From NCBI RefSeq assembly GCF_020144665.1, contig NZ_JAAHBQ010000095.1, forward strand, positions 1-35,964: a DNA stretch of 35,964 nt, in the 5' to 3' direction. Shown here in pieces: positions 18,415 through 27,170 of this stretch (positions within the stretch are counted from its first letter, which is position 1; each line of letters starts with the position of its first letter). The stretch comes from Oscillatoria salina IIICB1 (GTDB lineage Bacteria > Cyanobacteriota > Cyanobacteriia > Cyanobacteriales > SIO1D9). Both the position numbers and the translations under genes were made by a program. Below the pieces are notes generated by a model, which worked only from the letters and a program-made list of their open reading frames with translations, ran no database searches and was not told the DNA's origin.

Positions 18415-18541
18415 ATGAAAAACTGAGAATAATCCTCTTAATTAGTAGTGAGAAAAACTTTGATGACAAACCAAGCGTAAATTAATCAGTTTGTAGAAGG
18501 TACTCGAATAGTGTTTGTAAATCTAGGTTAATCTAGAAAAG

Positions 18542-18550
18542 TGCTACAAT
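18542..18550 (+). promoter_or_regulatory. Candidate extended -10 promoter of the PNPOx-like gene
   Basis: TGCTACAAT is a TGn-extended -10 box (TACAAT at 18545-18550). Transcription would start near 18557, giving a leader of about 160 nt before the ATG at 18715. No strong -35 is seen, which extended -10 promoters tolerate. Confidence 0.4.
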
Positions 18551-18714
18551 GCTGACTATGAAGGGTAGAAACTTAGGTTTTGCTTCAAGCGGAGTTATAA
18601 ACATCCACAGCAGGGCTTCTCTCAGAGTAGCACCGACTAGAAACAAAATAAATTTCTTAAGTTAGCGAGAATGTCTTAGTATTTACTACGAACGGGAAAA
18701 TCATTAGGGAAATC

Positions 18715-19260
18715 ATGGCGAAATTTTATCAAGAATTAACTCCAGAATTAACTGAATTTATCAAGAAACAAAAAATGTTTTTTACCGGAACCGCACCACG
18801 AGAAGGGAGGATTAATCTTTCTCCTAAAGGTATTGATACTTTTCGCTGTTTGGATAGCAAAACTGTTGCTTATCTAGATTTAACTGGAAGTGGCAATGAG
18901 ACGGCGGCGCATATCTCAGAAAATGGACGACTGACGATTATGTTTTGCAGCTTTGACGCACAACCTTTAATTTTACGTTTGTATGGAGAGGGAAGAGTAA
19001 TTCATCCTCGAAATGAAGAATGGTTGAGTTTGATTGAGTTGTTTCCTCAGTTGCCGGGAGAAAGACAAATAATTGCTTTACAAATTAATTCGGTACAAAC
19101 TTCTTGCGGTTTTGGCGTACCGATATATGAGTTTCAGCAACAAAGAGAAACTTTAATTGCTTGGGCGGAAAATAAAGGTGAAAAGGGAATTAAAGAGTAT
19201 CAAGAAGCGAAAAATCAAACTAGCATTGATGGTTTACCAACGAAATTGTTTGTAGAATAA
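18715..19260 (+). CDS. Pyridoxamine 5'-phosphate oxidase-like flavoprotein
   Basis: 181 residues, a typical length for the small PNPOx-like split-barrel family that binds FMN or a related flavin. Visible features are FFTGTAPREGRINLSPKG near residues 22-39, LDLTGSGNETAAHISENGRLTIMF (54-77), LRLYGEGRVI (88-97) and a C-terminal GLPTKLF. Family members reduce or oxidise diverse substrates, so true pyridoxine oxidase activity is not claimed. ATG at 18715 is preceded by AGGG five nt upstream. The amidase gene follows 40 bp downstream on the same strand, so they may be co-transcribed, though a dispersed repeat fragment lies in the gap. Confidence 0.85.
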   Translation: MAKFYQELTPELTEFIKKQKMFFTGTAPREGRINLSPKGIDTFRCLDSKTVAYLDLTGSGNETAAHISENGRLTIMFCSFDAQPLILRLYGEGRVIHPRNEEWLSLIELFPQLPGERQIIALQINSVQTSCGFGVPIYEFQQQRETLIAWAENKGEKGIKEYQEAKNQTSIDGLPTKLFVE

Positions 19261-19282
19261 GTAACCGCAGATGAAGGCGGAT
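19261..19282 (+). repeat. Short copy of the ACCACAGATAAAC dispersed repeat
   Basis: GTAACCGCAGATGAAGGCGG directly follows the stop codon of the PNPOx-like gene. It is a shortened, diverged form of the element found complete at 26982, 27171 and 29670. Confidence 0.6.
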
Positions 19283-19300
19283 TTGTTGTAGAAAAAAAAG

Positions 19301-21076
19301 ATGAACAAACACTTGCAATTTCTAACAGTTGGTGGTATTCTAAGCCTGAGTGCTAGTTTGGGGGTGGTATGTCCAGTTGTGGCACAGCAAGGGTTATTCC
19401 TAGCTTACCCGCCTACAGAACACGAAACTACGGCGAGTCAAATATTCTTGATTGGGAGTGCGAGTCCTGAAGGGGAAGTCTTGATTAATGGTAAGCCTAT
19501 TCAACGTAGTTCGATGGGACATTTTGCACCGAGTTTCCCTTTGGAGATGGGGGAAAATCGCTTTAGGATCCGCTATGGAAATCAAGAAGTTAAGGTGACG
19601 GTAACGCGCGTTTCTAATCTGCCGTCAATACCTGCTGGGGTAGCGTTTGCAACCGATTCTTTTACGCCGGGGAGAGATATTAGCAGATTGCCAGGGGAGT
19701 TAATTTGCTTTGGGGCGATCGCGCCAGCGAACGGACAAGTTTCGCTGCGTTTGGGAAATGAAAATATTCCTTTAACAGCCCAACCGCAAAACGTTCAGCT
19801 ACCGCCTAATTCCGCAGTTCTAACTGCTCAAAATGAACCAAATGTCATTTCTGAAATTAGGGAATATAGCGGCTGTACTACGGTAGAAAAACCGGGTAAT
19901 TTAGGCAACCCTGTTTATCAATTAAGCTTGGGAGGAAAGACAGTTACGCAGCAAAGTCCGGGGAATGTCACTATTCTTGCACCGACTAATTTAGCAGTAG
20001 TAGAAGTAACCGCAGATGCAGGTGTAGCGAGGACGGGTCCGACTACTAATTATTCTCGTTTAACGCCTTTACCCAAAGGAACGATCGCGGCGGTGACAGG
20101 GAGAGAAGGAGATTGGTTGCGACTTGATTATGGTGCCTGGATTAGGGAAAATGAAACTCAAGTAATTGCTACCAATGTGCCGCCCAAATCTTTAATTCGC
20201 AGTATCACTTCTCGACAAGTTGCTGGGGCGACCGAGATAATTTTTCCCCTGCAAAGTCCGGTTCCGGTTAGTATTAATCAAGGCGAACAAACTTTTACTT
20301 TGAAACTGCATAATGTCATCGCCCAAACTGATACAATTCGCTTAGACGATGACCCTCTAATTAAACGTTTAGATTGGCAAGTTCCTACACCTGGTGAAAT
20401 TGAATATACTTTTCATTTGAAATCTCCACAACAATGGGGTTACGATTTGAGATATGAAGGGACGAGTTTAATTTTATCTTTACGCCATTCACCAGCACAA
20501 ATTAGTCAATCTTTGAGTGGTATTAAGATTTTACTCGATCCCGGACATGGCGGTCAGGAATTAGGGGCGAGGGGACCAAATGGCTATCCGGAAAAAGATG
20601 TTAATTTGGCTGTTGCAAAATTATTGCAAGAAGAGTTAAAAAGACGCGGGGCGACGGTTTACATGACGAGAGAAAGCGATGTAAACGTATCCTTGGCAGA
20701 TAGGGTAGCGATGATTCAAGAAGTGCAACCAGCGATCGCGCTTTCCGTTCATTACAATGCTCTACCAGATAGTGGCGATGCTGTCAATACTGCGGGAGTA
20801 GGAATGTTTTGGTATCATACCCAAGCACACGATCTAGCAGTATTTTTACACAATTATCTTGTTGAAAAATTAAATCGTCCCTCTTACGGAGTATTTTGGA
20901 ATAACCTTGCTTTAACTCGCCCTCACATTGCCCCAGCAGTATTAATGGAACTAGGATTTATGATTAATCCGGTAGAATTTGAATGGGTAAGCGATCGCCA
21001 AGCCCAACGCCAATTAGCAAATACTCTTGCTGAGGGGATTGTCGAATGGTTTAGGGAAGTTAACGAATCTCGCTAA
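19301..21076 (+). CDS. amiC: N-acetylmuramoyl-L-alanine amidase with SH3-type domain
   Basis: 591 residues; a zinc amidase that cleaves the amide bond between N-acetylmuramic acid and L-Ala in peptidoglycan. The signal peptide is residues 1-29 (cleavage after VVAQ), so it acts in the periplasm. Residues ~40-105 look like a beta-sandwich domain, ~230-290 like a bacterial SH3 domain (GVARTGPTTNYSRLTPLPKG), and ~300-397 like an AMIN-type beta domain that targets the wall. Residues ~407-588 are the Amidase_3 domain. Expected zinc ligands are present: His416 in DPGHGG, Glu431 in YPEKD and His484 in SVHYNA. The catalytic Glu550 is in MELGF. In filamentous cyanobacteria AmiC-type amidases open septal nanopores; that role is inferred. 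The start at 19301 lacks a clear Shine-Dalgarno. Confidence 0.93.
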   Translation: MNKHLQFLTVGGILSLSASLGVVCPVVAQQGLFLAYPPTEHETTASQIFLIGSASPEGEVLINGKPIQRSSMGHFAPSFPLEMGENRFRIRYGNQEVKVTVTRVSNLPSIPAGVAFATDSFTPGRDISRLPGELICFGAIAPANGQVSLRLGNENIPLTAQPQNVQLPPNSAVLTAQNEPNVISEIREYSGCTTVEKPGNLGNPVYQLSLGGKTVTQQSPGNVTILAPTNLAVVEVTADAGVARTGPTTNYSRLTPLPKGTIAAVTGREGDWLRLDYGAWIRENETQVIATNVPPKSLIRSITSRQVAGATEIIFPLQSPVPVSINQGEQTFTLKLHNVIAQTDTIRLDDDPLIKRLDWQVPTPGEIEYTFHLKSPQQWGYDLRYEGTSLILSLRHSPAQISQSLSGIKILLDPGHGGQELGARGPNGYPEKDVNLAVAKLLQEELKRRGATVYMTRESDVNVSLADRVAMIQEVQPAIALSVHYNALPDSGDAVNTAGVGMFWYHTQAHDLAVFLHNYLVEKLNRPSYGVFWNNLALTRPHIAPAVLMELGFMINPVEFEWVSDRQAQRQLANTLAEGIVEWFREVNESR

Positions 21077-21082
21077 TCAATT

Positions 21083-21106
21083 TAGAGGCGTTGGTAGCAA
21101 CGTCTC
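21083..21106. repeat. Dispersed palindrome, imperfect copy
   Basis: AGAGGCGTTG and CAACGTCTCT pair across a 4-nt loop with one G-T pair. It shares the arms of the perfect palindrome at 35499-35528. It sits 7 bp after the amidase stop and may act as a bidirectional transcription barrier between the convergent genes. Confidence 0.75.
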
Positions 21107-21114
21107 TAGATTAA

Positions 21115-21333
21115 CTACGGATAATTGCTAAATTTAAACATCCTCCTATCGGTATATATTTGCACTTCATTTTCTGTTAATTGCTGACCGATAGTCACCC
21201 TATATTGCAAGACACTTTTGTTAGTAAAATTAATTCGAGTGCCGTTTGTTTTCAACGTTGAGGCATTTGCTGGAGTTAATGCCGCGATCGCCGCGATCGT
21301 TGCAGTTACTGATGATTTTTGCCAATAGTTCAT
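21115..21333 (-). CDS. Small putative exported protein, function unknown
   Basis: 72 residues. The N-terminus looks like a signal peptide: NYWQKSS, a hydrophobic stretch (VTATIAAIAALTPA) and an ANA cleavage site near residue 24, leaving a mature chain of about 48 residues. The mature part has no cysteine and no recognised domain. A purine-rich GTGGAAAA precedes the ATG at 21333 but is not a strong Shine-Dalgarno. It is convergent with the amidase gene. The signal-peptide pattern is the main reason to call it real. Confidence 0.5.
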   Translation of the reverse strand: MNYWQKSSVTATIAAIAALTPANASTLKTNGTRINFTNKSVLQYRVTIGQQLTENEVQIYTDRRMFKFSNYP

Positions 21334-21460
21334 TTTTCCACTGCTAAATCTTTGTCATTAAGAATACTTTTTTTTAAGAAAGTTTCCTAGAAAAACTATT
21401 TCTCCATAACTTAATTTACAACTAACACTAAAATTTTACTCTGGTCAGAGAAAAAAGATC

Positions 21461-21486
21461 AAAAAAAGACCCAGTTGAGACTGGGT
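21461..21486 (-). terminator. Rho-independent terminator of the cadherin-like giant gene
   Basis: On the minus strand ACCCAGT pairs with ACTGGGT over the loop CTCA, followed by CTTTTTTT. It lies about 30 bp past the stop at 21518. Confidence 0.88.
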
Positions 21487-21517
21487 TAATACTTTTAATC
21501 ATAAAAAGTTGCTTTTG

Positions 21518-24500
21518 TCAAGCAATATCTACTCGTACAACCAAATCATCATAACTAAGATCGCCACCACCAAACATATCCTCAAAAGCGAAAGTGTTAT
21601 CTCCCAAAAGACGGATATGGTCGATCCGATCTGGATTAGCTTCCATAAAGGCAAAATAAGCCAGAGGAATACTGTTAATAGTACCATAAAGATTATCCGG
21701 ATTTGCTGACAAAAATTCCTCTGGCGTACCATCAGCAATGAGGTAAGGTGCGATAAGCTGATTAGGAAGCGGTGAAGTAAGATCTACTCGTCTAGAAATA
21801 GCAGCCTCAGCATAACCATCGTCACCTGGATTAAGATTGTCAATAGTACCTGTAAGATCGTCAATTTGATAAAAGCCAAAAGCATTATTTAAAGTAGCAT
21901 CGCGGCTAATGAAAAACTCAGCAGTTATAGGTTGAGTAAGGTTGCGTAAATCAATTAATTCTGCTTCAGGTAGTCCTTGATAATGAGTTTCTGGTTTAAT
22001 TGATTCAGAAGTCATTTCGACTTTCATTACCAAATCATTAAAATCAGCATCTCCTCCATTCAGTAAATCTTCCCAAGCTAAGGAAAAAGCGTTTTCAGCT
22101 AGAGAATTAACTTGTAAATGTTCAAAACTATCTGGGTTATTTGTAGCTGAAGTAAAAAAGACATTCGCGGAGGTATGTCCAGCTTTCAGATCTGCTAAAA
22201 CAGTATCAGTAGTGCTATTTTGTACTAAATAAAAACCCAGGATATTTTCCGAATCGAAGCTGAAACAACGAGTAGAATTGATAACTGGAGAACGATCGTT
22301 TGCTAGGGCAGAAAAAATTACTTTTCCTCTGGAAAGAGCAGCTTCTTGATAACCATTTTCCCCTGGTAAAAACCCGTCAATTCTACCTTGTTCGTCATCG
22401 ACTAAAAAGACTCCAATTTCATTGACGTTGCTTGCATTTACCTCAGTTAAACTGAATTTCAGTTGACTAATTCCTTTGTCTCCAGTTATCTCAAAAAGAT
22501 CGTTAGCTTCAAGGAAATTTAAGCTAGTATTATTGCTATCATCAGGAGGTAGTGTCGTAATTTCTTCAACAACAGCTAATTCAAAAGTATCGCTAACGGT
22601 TTCCTTTCCATCGTCAGCAATAAGAGTAAGAGGGTAATTCCCCACAGTAGTAGGAATACCGCTGATAACTCCCGTCTCGCTATTGAGAGTTAAACCATCA
22701 GGTAAGTTGTCAGCAGTGTAAGTAAGAGTATCATCATCGATGTCGCGAAAGTTATTGCTGATGTCGAGAGTGAAAGAAGTATTTTCAGTAATTTTCCAAT
22801 CAGCGATCGCACTGACGACAATTGGTGGATGATTATCATCAGGAGGTGGTGTCGTAATTTCTTCAACAACAGCTAATTCAAAAGTAGTTTTCACACTACC
22901 ACCATTACCATCATCTGCGGTGACAGTAACTCTGCTAACACCGACAGCATTATTAGTAGGAATACCCTGAATAACCCCAGTAGTTATATCAATAGTCAAA
23001 CCATCAGGTAAACCAGTAGCAGAATAGATAAGAGAGTCACCAGCATCGATATCGCTGAAATTTTCGCTGACATCCAAGCTAAAAAGATTACCTTCTGTAG
23101 CTTGGCGATCGCCAATTTGAGTTACAGTTGGTGTATCGTTAGTATTGTCAACTGTTAAATTAAACAGATCGCTGACAGTTTCCTCTCCATCTGAAACGCT
23201 AACAGTAACATTGTTGCTACCCACTGCATCATTACTGGGTATACCGCTAATTATGCCTGTATTTTGGTCTATGCTTAAGCCATCAGGTAAATTAGATGCA
23301 GTGTAAGTTAGAGTATCTGCGTCTGCGTCGCTGAAGTTATCTGAGATATCTAAGGTAAAGTCTGTGTCTTCGCTGGCGTTCACATTAGCGATCGCCTCAA
23401 CTATAATTGGAGCATCATTAGTATTAGCGACATTTAACTCGAAAGTGGTTTCGACACTACCACCCTTACCATCTTCTGCGGTGACAGTGACAGTATTCTT
23501 ACCAGGAATTGTTGGTATACCGCTAATTATGCCTGTATTTTGGTCTATGCTTAAGCCATCAGGTAAATTAGATGCAGTGTAAGTTAGAGTATCTGCAACA
23601 TCGATATCGCTGAAATTGTTGCTGATGTTAAGTTTGAAGGATTCATTTTCAGTAGCTTGTCGATCGCCGATCGCCTTGGTTACAATTGGGTCATCGTTGG
23701 TATTGGCTACGTTTAAGTTAAATGTATCGCTAACACTACCACCGTTACCATCATTAGCGTTAACTGTAATACTCACGCTACCGACATTTTTGTTTTTAGG
23801 AATACCGCTAATAACACCAGTATTTGTATCTATTGTCAACCAATTGGGTAAATTATTCGCACTAAAACTGAGAGTGTCACCGTCGCGATCGCTGAAATTC
23901 CCACTAACATCGATACTAAATATAGTATCCTCAGTAGCGTGGCGATCGCCGATTGGGGTGTCTAAAGTTGGTACATTATTAGTAGTACCGCCTGTAGTTG
24001 TTGCAGTTGCACCCGCAGTAACTAAGGAGTTAGCGGGTAAGGGTGGAATTTGTAATCCTTCGCCATTGTCAACAAACGCTGATAATTCAGGATTAAGGAC
24101 AGTAACACCTGCAACTATTTTTGTATCATTAGGATTGTAATTTAAAGATTGGACGTTTCCGCCACCATCTTTGTAGGTAACGGCGGTGTCATGTTGAATG
24201 TTCCAATTATTACCGCCGTTGTTAGCATAGTTATCAGTTACGAGGGTATTAGTCAGAGTGGTTGTGGAATTATTACCTCCCCAAAAAGCGCCACCTTGGA
24301 ATCCAGCATAGTTTTCAGCGATCGTTGTATTACTAATATTAGTAGTTGCAGAGCCATTAATCAAGGCGATCGCGCCACCTAAACCGTTTATACCATCGCT
24401 GGATTCGGCGCGGTTGCCATAAAATACACTATTATCGATGTTAACATCGGTGTTTTCTCCTACCCATAAACCACCGCCTTGTTGCAACGCTTGGTTATTG

Positions 24501-25468
24501 GCAAATGTGGTATTAACTACTTCTAAATCGCCGTTTCCGCCTTGTCTCAAACCTCCACCGAGTGATTCTCCTTTGGCATCAGCAATTACTTGGTTATTAA
24601 TAATCGTACTATCGGCAATTATCGCTTTATCTGTATCATAAAGATAAAGCATTAACGCCCCACCTTGTCCGGCACCTTTGTTACCTTCAAAACGACTATT
24701 ACTAATTTCAATTATTCCCGAAGTGCTGCCATTTGGAGTTGCAGAAGCGCCATCGACGTAAATTGCGCCACCGTAACCTTTCGTATATGAAGGAGGTGTG
24801 CTAAATGCGCCTCCTGGGCTTGAATCATTATTAGTAAATGTTGAGTCTCGGACAACTAAGCCACCTAGGAGAGTGTTGACTGCGCCGCCGATTGTGCCAG
24901 TATTATTGTTAAAATTGCTGCCAATAATTGTCGTCGAACTTTCACTTTTAACAGCGATCGCGCCGCCACCACGTTCGGTTTTTTCAGAAATACCGTTGCC
25001 GTTTGTACTGTTACCAGCAAAAGTGCTATTAATAATAGTATTGGTGCTGCGGAAACCTGCAAAAATCGCACCGCCACCTTCACCATTAGCATCATTATTG
25101 ATAAATTCGCTATCTTCTACAGTAAGAGTTGAACCGCCACCCGTGCGAATAGCTGCACCTGCGCCTTCTTCGCCCACTGCGGTAGTTTTTCCATCAGCAA
25201 TAGTTAAGCTTTTTAAAGTAAACTTGACATCATTACCAACATCAATAATTCGTGAATTGTTATTGCCACTAATAGTTAAATTATTAACGCCAGTACCATC
25301 AATAATCAAGTCCCGAACGATATCTAGTTGACCCGAAGTAAGGGTAATTGTACGATTAACTAGACTTGAATCAAATTTAATTGTATCTCCTGGATGAGCG
25401 GCTGCGATCGCGCCTCTTAAGGAACCAACTCCAGAGTCGCTGGTATTGGTAACAAATATGTCCGCCAT
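21518..25468 (-). CDS. Large surface protein: beta-helix, five cadherin-like repeats, two DUF4114-like domains
   Basis: 1,316 residues. It opens with IFVTNTSDSGVGSLRGAI, the usual entry to a secreted parallel beta-helix with polymorphic-outer-membrane-type repeats (GGAIFAGFRSTNTIINSTF), which runs to about residue 450. Residues ~500-985 are five cadherin-like/dystroglycan-type Ig repeats with the pattern NFSD.DGDTLTYTASNLPDG ... GVISGIP; these commonly bind calcium. From ~987 there are two DUF4114-like domains with GGDADFNDLVMKVE and GGGDLSYDDLVVRVD. No cleavable signal peptide is present, so type I-like export is inferred. GGAG lies 8 nt before the ATG at 25468. The C-terminal module matches that of the giant Calx-beta protein, so both probably use the same export or surface route. 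Confidence 0.92.
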   Translation of the reverse strand: MADIFVTNTSDSGVGSLRGAIAAAHPGDTIKFDSSLVNRTITLTSGQLDIVRDLIIDGTGVNNLTISGNNNSRIIDVGNDVKFTLKSLTIADGKTTAVGEEGAGAAIRTGGGSTLTVEDSEFINNDANGEGGGAIFAGFRSTNTIINSTFAGNSTNGNGISEKTERGGGAIAVKSESSTTIIGSNFNNNTGTIGGAVNTLLGGLVVRDSTFTNNDSSPGGAFSTPPSYTKGYGGAIYVDGASATPNGSTSGIIEISNSRFEGNKGAGQGGALMLYLYDTDKAIIADSTIINNQVIADAKGESLGGGLRQGGNGDLEVVNTTFANNQALQQGGGLWVGENTDVNIDNSVFYGNRAESSDGINGLGGAIALINGSATTNISNTTIAENYAGFQGGAFWGGNNSTTTLTNTLVTDNYANNGGNNWNIQHDTAVTYKDGGGNVQSLNYNPNDTKIVAGVTVLNPELSAFVDNGEGLQIPPLPANSLVTAGATATTTGGTTNNVPTLDTPIGDRHATEDTIFSIDVSGNFSDRDGDTLSFSANNLPNWLTIDTNTGVISGIPKNKNVGSVSITVNANDGNGGSVSDTFNLNVANTNDDPIVTKAIGDRQATENESFKLNISNNFSDIDVADTLTYTASNLPDGLSIDQNTGIISGIPTIPGKNTVTVTAEDGKGGSVETTFELNVANTNDAPIIVEAIANVNASEDTDFTLDISDNFSDADADTLTYTASNLPDGLSIDQNTGIISGIPSNDAVGSNNVTVSVSDGEETVSDLFNLTVDNTNDTPTVTQIGDRQATEGNLFSLDVSENFSDIDAGDSLIYSATGLPDGLTIDITTGVIQGIPTNNAVGVSRVTVTADDGNGGSVKTTFELAVVEEITTPPPDDNHPPIVVSAIADWKITENTSFTLDISNNFRDIDDDTLTYTADNLPDGLTLNSETGVISGIPTTVGNYPLTLIADDGKETVSDTFELAVVEEITTLPPDDSNNTSLNFLEANDLFEITGDKGISQLKFSLTEVNASNVNEIGVFLVDDEQGRIDGFLPGENGYQEAALSRGKVIFSALANDRSPVINSTRCFSFDSENILGFYLVQNSTTDTVLADLKAGHTSANVFFTSATNNPDSFEHLQVNSLAENAFSLAWEDLLNGGDADFNDLVMKVEMTSESIKPETHYQGLPEAELIDLRNLTQPITAEFFISRDATLNNAFGFYQIDDLTGTIDNLNPGDDGYAEAAISRRVDLTSPLPNQLIAPYLIADGTPEEFLSANPDNLYGTINSIPLAYFAFMEANPDRIDHIRLLGDNTFAFEDMFGGGDLSYDDLVVRVDIA
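23238..23596 (-). repeat. 83-bp exact duplication inside the cadherin-like array
   Basis: Positions 23238-23320 and 23514-23596 are identical over 83 bp, in neighbouring cadherin-like repeats whose flanks differ. This indicates recent unequal exchange or gene conversion. A second, shorter identity (about 40 bp, encoding ELAVVEEITT) is shared by 22547-22588 and 22846-22888. Confidence 0.9.
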
Positions 25469-26079
25469 TAGTTAATCTCCGACTGAGAAGGAAAAGGGTG
25501 GCAGATGTACCTGAAAAACAAGGGTATTGGTATTACATGAGTTTTGTTACTCTCAATTAATACGTTCTTTGTTTCTCTTACCTAACCGGACAAATTCATT
25601 TTCTTTTCAGCTACTTTTGGGTAATTTAGTGATATTTACTGACTTCAGTGTAATTACTTAATTTATATTGCTTAGTTAGTGAAACACCTATATAAAAAGG
25701 TTTTATAGCTTTTTTTGTTGTTAAAAATAAGTTGAAAAAGTTTTAGCTCGGTGAAATTATCTAGTTATTTATTTGTATATCCCAAGATGAGCGAATAAAC
25801 AGCTAACAACTTTTCTCTAGGCGCAAAAAATAATCCTTGGATAGATTGTCAAAATTAAGACCAGAAGTCACTACCAAAAATCTGAACTTACCGACACTGT
25901 TGTAATTTTATTGGCGCAGAAAAAATCATAACAGGTCGGCAATTTTTTAACAATTTCTATCTTCAGACTGATGTAAGCTAGGGAAATTTAATTGATACTT
26001 GCATAAATAGCCTCCGCATTACCTCAACCAAGAAAAATCAACCAGGTTAAGATATAATATTAATTTGAGGGAAAAAAGG
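25469..26079. other. 611-bp AT-rich divergent intergenic region
   Basis: No gene found. It lies between the divergent cadherin-like giant gene and phnD and must hold both promoters. A minus-strand TTGACA lies near 25845-25850 without a good -10 at the right distance. The phnD-side promoter elements are listed separately. Confidence 0.6.
26044..26058 (+). promoter_or_regulatory. Candidate phnD promoter with a Pho-box-like half site
   Basis: A perfect TATAAT at 26053-26058 lies 21 bp before the phnD ATG. Directly upstream, AGGTTAAG (26044-26051) is the reverse complement of CTTAACCT, the repeat unit of cyanobacterial Pho boxes bound by SphR. A more degenerate related octamer (CCTCAACC) occurs about 20 bp further upstream. 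There is no good -35, as in activator-dependent promoters. Only one unit is exact, so phosphate control is a suggestion. Confidence 0.4.
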
Positions 26080-26985
26080 ATGAAACAATTTCTACTCTGC
26101 GGTTTACTGCTGCTGACGTTGTTTCCCCTGAATGCTTGTTCGCCAGAAGAGGAAAGCATCCAGAAACAAGTACAACCCTTAGTAACAGGGGCGATCCCCG
26201 ATCGAGATCCCGAAAAGTTACAAAGACTTTACACAAAACTTGCCGAATACTTGGAAGCGGAATTAGATATACCTGTAGAATATAAGCCAGTAACAGATTA
26301 TACAGCAGCAGTCACAGCCTTTAGAGTAGGGGACTTAGACTTAGTCTGGTTTGGTGGTTTAACCGGAGTTCAAGCAAGATTACAAGTAGAAGAAGCAGAG
26401 GCGATCGCGCAACGAGACATCGACGAAAAATTTACCAGCGTATTTATTGCTAATAAAAATAGCGGCATCGAGCCGATTCAAGACATAAACGAATTACAAT
26501 CTTTACAAGGACATACGTTCACATTTGGTAGCGAATCTTCCACTTCCGGACGCTTAATGCCACAATATTATTTAGAACAAGCAAACGTCAACTTAGAAGA
26601 CTTTCAAGGAGAACCAGGTTTTTCCGGTTCTCATGATGTCACAATTGATTTAGTTGAAGCGGGAACTTATGAAGTTGGGGCGTTAAATTCCCAAGTTTGG
26701 CAAAGTCGTTTAGCAGCAGGAGAAGTAGATTTAAATCAAGTACAAGTAATTTGGGAAACACCAACTTATTACGATTATCACTGGATAATTAACCCAGAAG
26801 TAAAAGAACGTTACGGCGAAGATTTTGTCAGCAAAGTACAAACTGCTTTAATTAATCTCGACCCCAATAATCCCGAAGAAAAAGAAATTTTAGACTTATT
26901 TGGCGCCAACAAATTTATTGAGACTAATAACGCAAATTATGACCAAATCGAGCAAGTTGGCAGAAAAATTGGCAAGATTAAGTAA
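26080..26985 (+). CDS. phnD: PhnD-like substrate-binding lipoprotein of an oxyanion ABC importer
   Basis: 301 residues from the ATG at 26080; the frame opens 5 codons earlier at TTG, but ATG follows GAGGG and a TATAAT box. Residues 1-19 are a lipoprotein signal with the lipobox LNAC, so Cys is acylated and the protein sits on the outer face of the membrane. The body matches the PhnD/phosphonate-binding superfamily: GAIPDRDPEKLQRLYTKLAE, DYTAAVTAFRVGDLDLVWFGG, FGSESSTSGRLMPQYY. This subgroup has been annotated both as phosphonate binding and as putative selenate binding, so phosphonate, phosphite or selenate are all possible ligands. It heads the cluster with phnC and phnE, but a 219-bp gap with inverted repeats separates it from phnC. 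Confidence 0.88.
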   Translation: MKQFLLCGLLLLTLFPLNACSPEEESIQKQVQPLVTGAIPDRDPEKLQRLYTKLAEYLEAELDIPVEYKPVTDYTAAVTAFRVGDLDLVWFGGLTGVQARLQVEEAEAIAQRDIDEKFTSVFIANKNSGIEPIQDINELQSLQGHTFTFGSESSTSGRLMPQYYLEQANVNLEDFQGEPGFSGSHDVTIDLVEAGTYEVGALNSQVWQSRLAAGEVDLNQVQVIWETPTYYDYHWIINPEVKERYGEDFVSKVQTALINLDPNNPEEKEILDLFGANKFIETNNANYDQIEQVGRKIGKIK

Positions 26986-27013
26986 CCACAGATAAACACA
27001 GATAAACGCGGAT
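26982..27013 (+). repeat. Dispersed repeat, copy at the phnD stop
   Basis: GTAACCACAGATAAACACAG followed by ATAAACGCGGAT. The phnD stop codon TAA lies inside it. It forms an inverted pair with the copy at 27171-27201. Confidence 0.88.
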
Positions 27014-27048
27014 AGTTATTAGAATTAACCTAGGTTTAGAGATTATTT

Positions 27049-27141
27049 TTATTCCAGAAATAAACTCGGTTCGACCTGAAAAAAATCTCCTAATTGACGC
27101 GCTTGTTCTGAAGTTATCTTTAATGTAGGGGTAGCCTTTCC
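27049..27141 (-). pseudogene. Remnant of an XRE/HigA-like antitoxin C-terminus
   Basis: A minus-strand frame of about 30 codons reads ITSEQARQLGDFFQVEPSLF then LE and stop. This resembles the last helices of XRE-family antitoxins (an LTxEQAxxLxxFFxVxPxLF pattern). Just upstream the frame meets an in-frame stop (TAG at 27142-27144) and no start codon or helix-turn-helix core remains. It lies between two inverted copies of a dispersed repeat in the phnD-phnC gap. The family match is from pattern memory, so confidence is modest. Confidence 0.35.
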
Positions 27142-27170
27142 CTAGGGTATGCGGCTAATTGTTAAAATAT

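Larger units (their letters stand above)
17732..18714. other. 983-bp gene-free region holding a 207-bp repeat array
   Basis: No conventional gene on either strand. The middle half is the 207-bp tandem array. The right end carries a candidate promoter at 18542-18550 and the leader of the PNPOx-like gene. A 35-codon frame (18558-18665) in that leader has no recognisable features. Confidence 0.7.

Noticed and set aside
18558-18665. 35-codon frame in the PNPOx-like gene leader
   Set aside because: It would start at or next to the predicted transcription start, lacks a Shine-Dalgarno and has no recognisable features.
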